Below, one piece after another: positions 58,137-64,000 of a stretch of 64,000 nt of DNA. Position 1 is the stretch's first letter, and each line of letters starts with the position of its first letter. Both the position numbers and the translations under genes were made by a program. The stretch is taken from contig CM060115.1 of the NCBI GenBank assembly GCA_030522415.1, forward strand, positions 10,356,491 through 10,420,490, read 5' to 3'. Source of the stretch: Channallabes apus. Taxonomy: Eukaryota; Chordata; Actinopteri; Siluriformes; Clariidae. Under the pieces are notes generated by a model. That model saw nothing but the letters and a program-made list of their open reading frames with translations, made no database searches and was not told where the DNA came from.

Positions 58137-58610
58137 CCATCAATCTACCGGTCGATCTTCGTTCCAACCCTCACCTATGGTCATGAGTGTTGGGTCATGA
58201 CCGACAGGACAAGATCGCGAATACGAGCGGCCGAAATGGGTTTTCTCAGAAGGGTTGCTGGCTTTTCACTTAGAGATAAGATGAGAAGCTCAGTCATCCG
58301 TGAGAAACTCAGAGAAGAGCCGCTACTTCTTCACGTGGAAAGGAGTCGGTTGAGGTGGTTCGGGCATCTAGTAAGGATGTCACCTGGACGCCTCCCTAGG
58401 GAGGTGTTCTTGGCATGTCCAGCTGGTAGGAGACCATGGTGCAGACCAAGGACTAGATGGAGAGATTATATCTCCATACTGGCCTGGGAATGACCTCGGG
58501 ATTCCTCAGTCAGAGTTAGCTGTGGAAAGGGACGTTTGGGGTTCCCTGCTGGAACTGCTACCCCTGCGACCCGACTTTGGATAAGCAGTTGAAGAAGGAT
58601 GGATGGATGG
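58137..58610 (+). mobile_element. 5'-truncated LINE with 12-bp target duplication
   Basis: Direct repeats attcaaataggt at 58125-58136 and 58611-58622 bracket it. The frame runs from PTLTYGHECWVMTDRTRSRI to RWRDYISILAWE and includes LRWFGHLVRM and RPWCRPRTRWRDY, the C-terminal part of a non-LTR reverse-transcriptase protein (RTE/Rex-like, clade inferred). It ends GGATAAGCAGTTGAAG and a GGAT repeat. The catalytic YxDD region was lost through 5' truncation. The stop at 58494-58496 is followed by a 3' UTR. Confidence 0.85.
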
Positions 58611-58749
58611 ATTCAAATAGGTTAAATTGTCCTTAAAAGACCTTAAGAGTTTTTTTTTTTTTACTTTCACACCCATTTGATCAAGTATGAATTGGAGTTA
58701 AATAAAAAGTTTTGGATTGTTTGCTATAACTTTTGGTTTGATTAAGTTA

Positions 58750-58965
58750 AGCTGAGCCTTTATTTCTCACATACACATTAAAGCACAGAGAAATTCTTTT
58801 CTTTGCATCTACCAGTGTAAATGGGGTCAGAGTGCAAGTCAGACATGATACAGTACCCCTGAAGTAGAAAGGGTTAAGGGCCTTACTCAAGGGCCCAACA
58901 ATGGCATCCTGGTGGAGCTGGGTCTCGAACCGCCGACCTTCCGATCAGTAACTCAGTGCAGTAAT
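58750..58965 (-). mobile_element. tRNA-derived SINE (same family as 41.05 kb)
   Basis: On the minus strand: CTGAGTTACTGATCGGAAGG, GGCGGTTCGAGACCC (box B), TTGGGCCCTTGAGTAAGGCC, then AATTTCTCTGTGCTTTAATG and GAGAAATAAAGGCTC at the 3' end. The extreme head is missing. Confidence 0.8.
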
Positions 58966-59044
58966 ATTTTTTACCTATGGAAAGCATTTTTCGAACTTCA
59001 GGTTGAAAACTAATAGAATTTACAAATACTAATTACATGTATTA

Positions 59045-59660
59045 TCTTAAAGGTCCCATATTTTACTCTTTCTTTAACAAGTTAACACTGGACTCAGAGC
59101 TGTGTGTTAATCCTCCAGCTGAAATAGCCCACACTCCTTCTTTCCTTTATTTCACTCCTCCTCTAAACATGCTGTTTCAGTGTTTATGTAAATGAGATAG
59201 CGCTGACCCATGCCACTCCACAGAACAGCAGAGCTAAGCAACGAATCAGAGGCGGGTATCTTCATGTATGAGGTCACAATAGGGAGAAAAACTAAATGGC
59301 TTGTTAAAGCTCCGGGAAATACAACATACCCTTGCAAAACATCTGGATGTCCAAGTGATTTTTGCTTAATAGGATTTAACAGCTGCCCTAAGAGACGCAT
59401 TATAAGTGGTTTATCAGTGTTTTCTGCATCCAGGATTCATTCCTGCTTGCTTTCATGCATAAACATAGAAGAAGTCTTTTTAACACGTCGATGGATTGCA
59501 CTGTCCTACATTTTGTCCAACATTATTCACGTTTCTCGTCGCTTATTCCTGCATGGAACACATGACACACTTCTCTCATATTTGAAACATGCTTCTCAAA
59601 CTATGTGTGGTTTATAGTAATAGTGCGGGACACAGAAGATCAGTTTCCGGATGGAACAGA
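59045..59660 (+). mobile_element. Repeat of the AAAGGTCCCAT family
   Basis: Begins CTTAAAGGTCCCATATTTTA and TTAACAAGTTAACACTGGAC, shared with 39430-39480. I recall similar sequence as a fish interspersed repeat, but the right end is not resolved. A 135-codon frame (59210-59617) lies within and has no domain I recognise. Confidence 0.4.
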
Positions 59661-59848
59661 GATTGGCTCCGTGGATCACTCCCCTGCGCTTGACGGCTTT
59701 TAACACTCGACCAAACTAGCTGAATTCTTTCTGCAAAGGGCTTTTAGAAGTAACCGAACACACTGCGTTCAGAGTAAAGTGGAGACAGAAAGAGGCTGGC
59801 AGTGTATCCTATCGCAATCATGCAGAGACAGAAAAGAAAGAAAACTAA

Positions 59849-59867
59849 AAAAAAAAAAAAAAAAAAA
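59849..59867. repeat. A homopolymer, about 19
   Basis: Run of A between AAAGAAAACT and GACAGACAGACTG. Confidence 0.9.
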
Positions 59868-60184
59868 GACAGACAGACTGCTATGGTGAGTGTGCTCAGA
59901 GAAATGCATTTTCTCTATGGCATAAGAGGGGCTGCTGGGTGACTGACCCAGCGTGTGGTATCTGGCTTTTTCAGACACGCCACTGTGTGTGTTTGAATGA
60001 GTGTGTGTGTCCGGAAAGCGGCATGAGTGAGCCTGAATAGAACCACTGCTGAGATGCCCATTTACCCATCAGCCCTGAGACTTTGTGCTCCCTCACTGTA
60101 GGGGGGTCCAGAGAGGAAAAGTAGTTACCTGATAGCGCTGAACAATCGCTGTCACACAAACACACACAACTATCATTTCAAGGC

Positions 60185-60450
60185 TAATAAATGCTATCCA
60201 TCGATCCATCCACCTCGGAGCCACTGTAGTCCAACCAGGATCCATGAAGGCCAGTGGTGACCATTGTATTCATTCCCATCTTTACAATCGTTGTAGGTCA
60301 ATCAGCCTGCATGTCTTTTGACTGTGGGAGGAAACTGGAGTACCGGAGGAAACCCACCAAGCGCGTCCAAACTCCATGCACACAGACCCGAGGCTGGGAT
60401 CGAACCCAGACCCTGGAGGTGCGAGGCAACAGTGCTAACCACTACCCCAT
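60185..60450 (-). mobile_element. tRNA-Val-like SINE, older copy
   Basis: Keeps TTTTGACTGTGGGAGGAAAC, AACCCACCAAGCGCG, CTCCATGCACACAGACCC, GAGGCTGGGATCGAACCCAG and GTGCGAGGCAACAGTGCTAA on the plus strand. The 3' part toward 60185 is badly worn, with an ATCC repeat. Confidence 0.8.
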
Positions 60451-61043
60451 AAATGCTACAGTATGCCTGCCACTTACAGTAAATCTGTTTTCAACCTCAC
60501 CTCGGGTACAATCGTAAACCTTTAAATGAAAAAAAGCGAGATTTTCCAATAACGCCAAAGTGCACAATCTTTCTAGATTACATCGAAAGGCTGATGCTCA
60601 TTATTGAAGAATGCAATATTTCAACCAGATCCCTTTTTCCATCTCATCCACTAACACCTGATATCATTTCAGCTAATACTCTCCTCTCCTGCGCTATCAT
60701 CCTTTAGAATTCCAGCCAAAACAAACACACGCTTGTTTTGACTGCAACACACTTTGGCGTCTGGTTCGTGAAATATGATCTGGTGAACTTGATGAACTTT
60801 TTGCTAGGCTTTTAGTGCGATTACGTAAAAAGGCAGCTGGATGTCTAAAGTAGTTTGATTGAACTGCTGCTATGCAATGAATATTAAATGTCTAATTAAA
60901 GAAGAGATTCGAAAAACACGAAATGAAAGTGTAAACGTGTAACGCTAGAAGAGTATAGAACAGGATGCAGGCTATATTATATACAGTACAGTACACAAAA
61001 CTCCAACCTGCATTACTTAACACTTTACCGTATATTAGGCTTT

Positions 61044-61070
61044 ATAATAAATAAATAAATAAATAAATAA
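61044..61070. repeat. AAAT tetranucleotide repeat
   Basis: About six ATAA units. Confidence 0.85.
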
Positions 61071-61317
61071 AAATAGTATTAAACATAACACAAACCTGTC
61101 AAAAGTCACTATATTGTTCCTTTCGAATTTTGAACTCCAGCTGTTTCCTCTTGAGGTGTAAGAATGTATAGATTTGTGAGTTACGGAGAATTATTATTCA
61201 AAACAAACCTCATCAGTTAATACATTTGACGAGTGAATGATTAATCATTAACATCCCTAATAGTCGCCATTGCAGCACAGAAGGAAAGCTAAAATCGTAA
61301 AAAATAATCCTTAAAAA

Positions 61318-61689
61318 AGGGGGCGCGGTGGTGTAGTGGTTAGCACTGTCGCCTTGCACCTCCAGGGTCTGGGTTCGATTCCCCGGCCAGGCTCGATTCC
61401 CGTCTCTGTGTGCATGGAGTTTGCATGTTCTCCCCGTGCTTGGTGGGTTTCCTCCGGGTACTCCGGTTTCCTCCCACAGTCCAAAGATATGCAGGTTAGG
61501 CTAATTGGCGTTCCTAAATTGCCCGTAGTGTGTGATTGGGTGTGTGAGTGTGTGTGTATGTGTGTGTGCCCTGCGATGGATTGGCACCCTGTCCAGGGTG
61601 TACCCCGCCTTGTGCCCGAAGTCTCCTGGGATAGACTCCAGGTCCCCCGCGACCCTGAACACAGGATTAAGCGGTATAGAAGATGAATG
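61318..61689 (+). mobile_element. tRNA-Val-like SINE, duplicated-box-B subfamily, 15-bp target duplication
   Basis: Full-length, nearly identical to 49330-49706. Exact repeats aataatccttaaaaa at 61303-61317 and 61690-61704 show a recent insertion. The head starts directly after the A-run with GGGGGCGCGGTGG. A 116-codon frame through it is an artefact shared by sister copies. Confidence 0.95.
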
Positions 61690-62369
61690 AATAATCCTTA
61701 AAAAGCAAACACATCTTTTATGTGATGTACTTGTAAGATAAGATATTGGACAATTGACTTTTTTTTTCTTTTTGCACGACTCAAGTGGTATTCCCAGAGC
61801 CAGTCCTCGATGCTCCTCAGACATCCAGCGTTTTATGCTCTCGCTGCGTTCCCACTGGGTTAAAGTATAGATCCTGCATATACCAAAGGCATGACATTAA
61901 ATGTTCATCAGTTCTTTGGCTCGAGGGAGGGCTATAAAGAGGTAGTTTGCAGGGTTGAGAGGTGTTGTTTTGAAGTTTACGAGCCTTCGTAACAGAACTA
62001 CTTTCATGTACAGAGGCACCCGGAGGAAAATTGAGGCTGCCATGTTGAGATGGAAAGAAATCACTAGACTTCAAATAACAGTGCTAAGAAAGAGAGAAGG
62101 GGCATCGTCTCAGAAAATAGTCTGTGCAGGGGTCTGGGTTGTTGTTCAGCGTTGCTTATGGTTACTCCAGTGAATTACCCTAATTGGCACGTCACTGTTT
62201 CCAGCATGACGATCGCTGCTTATGTGTTTTGTTTTCCGGGTTCCCTGTGTGCTTTTGTTTGTCATGCCACATGCCTACGGTTTTGCTTTAGTCCTGTCTC
62301 TGTTCCTGGCCTCGTATTACAGTGTGAACGAATGTACTCGGAGCCTAAACCAGAATACTTTGGATATTA

Positions 62370-62575
62370 GGCAGGGTCACTGTGGAGAAGGTGTCCATCC
62401 ATCACAGAGCACACAACAGACAATTTGGGAACGCCAATTAGCTTAATCTGCATATCTTTGGACCGTGGGAGGAAACCAGAGTACATGGAGGAAACCCACC
62501 AAGCTCAGGAAGAGCTTTCAAACTGGAGGCGGGAATCGAACCCTCGGTCCTGGACAGTAAAGGAAGCAGGCTAAA
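62370..62575 (-). mobile_element. tRNA-Val-like SINE, older copy
   Basis: GGGAACGCCAATTAGCTTAA, CATATCTTTGGACCGTGGGA, AACCCACCAAGCTCAGG and CGGGAATCGAACCCTCG remain. The tRNA 5' end and tail are lost. Confidence 0.8.
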
Positions 62576-62649
62576 TGTCCTTCCTTAGCCTGGAATAGTG
62601 TTGGTCCCTCAGGCCAGTGTATGGGTTTAAAATAATGTACTCCGTCTGG

Positions 62650-63130
62650 CAAAAAAAGTAAAACAACACCATTTGAGACGGGTCAAATTATTGGCCTACA
62701 TCAAGCAAAGATAACAACTAAGGAACCGACTGAACTAAAATGCTTTAGTTTGCTAGGGAGCATAAAGATTGGACTTTGGAGCAATGAACTAAGGTCATGT
62801 GATCTGATTAGACCAGACTGACCTTATTCCAGAGCGATGGGTGTGTCAGGGTAAGAAAGAAAGCGAATGAAGGGATGCACCCGTCATGCATAGTGTCCAG
62901 CTGTACAAGCCTCTGGAGACGGTGTTATGATCTGGGGTCGCTTCACTTGCTCAGGTTTAGACTCGGCAACGTTATGTGGCAGTAAAATGAAGTCAGCTGA
63001 CGACCTGAATGTACTGAACGACCAGGTTTATCACAGCTATGGAGTTTATCTTCCCTGATGGCACGGGGTATGTTCCAGGACTCCGATCGTGGAGAAATGG
63101 TTTTGGGAGTATAAGGAATCATTTTTAAGG
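62650..63130 (+). mobile_element. Tc1-like transposon remnant (family A), best copy
   Basis: A broken frame starts with TPFETGQIIGLHQAKITTKE (N-terminal helix-turn-helix region). After a deletion it continues through AGCATAAAGATTGGACTTTG and GGTGTTATGATCTGGGGTCG (GVMIWGRF). The catalytic centre is not intact and there are no clear ends. Confidence 0.8.
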
Positions 63131-63831
63131 ATGAATTGACCACTGTTATATAATCTAAGTTAAACTCTGTGTGGGTTTTTATTTATTTTCTTTGGCTGGG
63201 CAGTGGAGTATGACATGAAGATTTCACAAATGTATTGCACTGATTTATCTTTGTTGTTAAGAGTGTACCATTAAGAAGCACCGAAGCTGGGAATCGAATT
63301 TGTAGCCTGTCTGTTATTGTTATCCCAAGTGTGGTTTGATGCATATTTTGCTGTTGTTTATCAGGAATAAAATAGACTAAAAGCGCAACGTAAATAGTCC
63401 ATTTTGCATACATTGCCAAGAATTAAACCTCAGTGATCACGCAGCCCTGCACAAGCACAAACTCGCTTGAACTGATGCTCTTCATCATTCTGTCTGTGCG
63501 AATGCTTCTTCCTGCATCTGAAATGCAGATTTTGGTTGTTCAAAATCAATAGGTGGGCTGATTTCGTCCCATGCATGCGAGCTACGTAACTGTAGAAAAC
63601 GCAGCGCCTGTATTACATGTGACAGGTCATTTATTCCACTTTGGTCAGTGATGAGTGTGCTTGTTGTTGAACCCTGCTGGAGTGTTTACGGGGTTGACCT
63701 ACTTCCTTTGGGTGCTTATGTAAATGGAATACCATTTGAGAAGTTTTTAAATTCTTTTAAAGGTGTAAAGAATGATCCAGATCTTAGAACCGATGGGTTT
63801 TTTTTTCTTTTCTTTAATTTATTTTGCATCT

Positions 63832-64000
63832 ATGGGTCAATCAGGGACATTGCCCAAAGAGGACGCGTCACGCTGAATGGCACAGTAGCAGGTTTTGTGA
63901 TTGACGTATTCACGTCCTTGCCGTCATCGCCTTCAATCCTGTCCACTTCCAGTTTGATTTCTGTCCAGATCCCATCCTCCCTTCTCACCGTGGACGATTG
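63832..64000 (-). other. Unassigned open frame at the window edge
   Basis: On the minus strand a frame open from the edge for about 56 codons ends in LWAMSLIDP and stop (63831-63833); the plus strand is open too. The minus frame begins QSSTVRREDGIWTEIKLEVD and is hydrophilic. I do not recognise it. It could be a piece of a retroelement or chance. Confidence 0.2.

Larger units (their letters stand above)
43296..64000 (+). other. znf385d: Intron 2 (partial) of the ZNF385-like gene
   Basis: Starts GTGAGT and continues to the window edge; at least 20.7 kb. No sequence like the expected next exon (MDP..KAV and the first C2H2 finger) was found. Stretches without recognised content include 43,340-44,160, 45,000-45,480, 46,130-46,600, 53,110-53,980, 60,460-61,020 and 63,140-63,830. 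Confidence 0.6.

Overview
This is 64 kb of animal nuclear DNA, almost certainly from a teleost fish. The evidence is a dense mix of fish-type Tc1/mariner remnants, hAT elements with 8-bp target duplications, tRNA-derived SINEs, one 5'-truncated LINE, long CA, CT and AT microsatellites and 30-bp minisatellites. The lineage cannot be fixed from sequence alone; an otophysan (catfish-like) genome is only a guess. Nothing points to bacteria, a plasmid or a virus: there are no operons, ribosome binding sites or CRISPR arrays.

One gene is supported: the 5' end of a ZNF385-family zinc-finger gene on the + strand, most like ZNF385D. Coding exon 1 is tiny (24647-24668, ATG to a GTAAGT donor). Exon 2 is 43153-43295, between a CT-rich acceptor and a GTGAGT donor. 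The splice phases agree, and the joined 55-residue N-terminus has the family pattern CQ..LVPALVR, then LPF.L.T..A.NL.P.F. Intron 1 is 18.5 kb; intron 2 runs past the window end. The exons encoding the zinc fingers are not here. Upstream of exon 1 lie a CpG-rich leader with an 18-codon uORF, and before that about 1.25 kb of purine-rich GAGA DNA.

Layout: 1-23 kb is presumed 5' intergenic or distal regulatory DNA with SINEs, Tc1 and hAT remnants, a 30-bp minisatellite (12.4-13.5 kb) and several repeat-free blocks. 23.1-24.7 kb holds the purine tract, leader and exon 1. 24.7-43.15 kb is intron 1, with an inverted pair of CAGTGGAACC elements, a minisatellite containing an inverted segment, a fold-back element, a triple-nested insertion and a GC-rich repeat of unknown type. 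43.15-43.3 kb is exon 2, flanked by long pyrimidine tracts. 43.3-64 kb is intron 2, with hAT and Tc1 nests, young SINEs, a 2.3-kb 30-bp-period array and a LINE 3' end.

Most open reading frames here come from SINEs, microsatellites or minisatellites and are not genes. I found no wholly new biological system. The best leads are the promoter/uORF arrangement, the splice-site pyrimidine tract, an X-box plus CRE cluster in intron 1, the GC-rich repeat at 40.1-41.0 kb, and SINE subfamilies with altered box B regions and exchanged tails.
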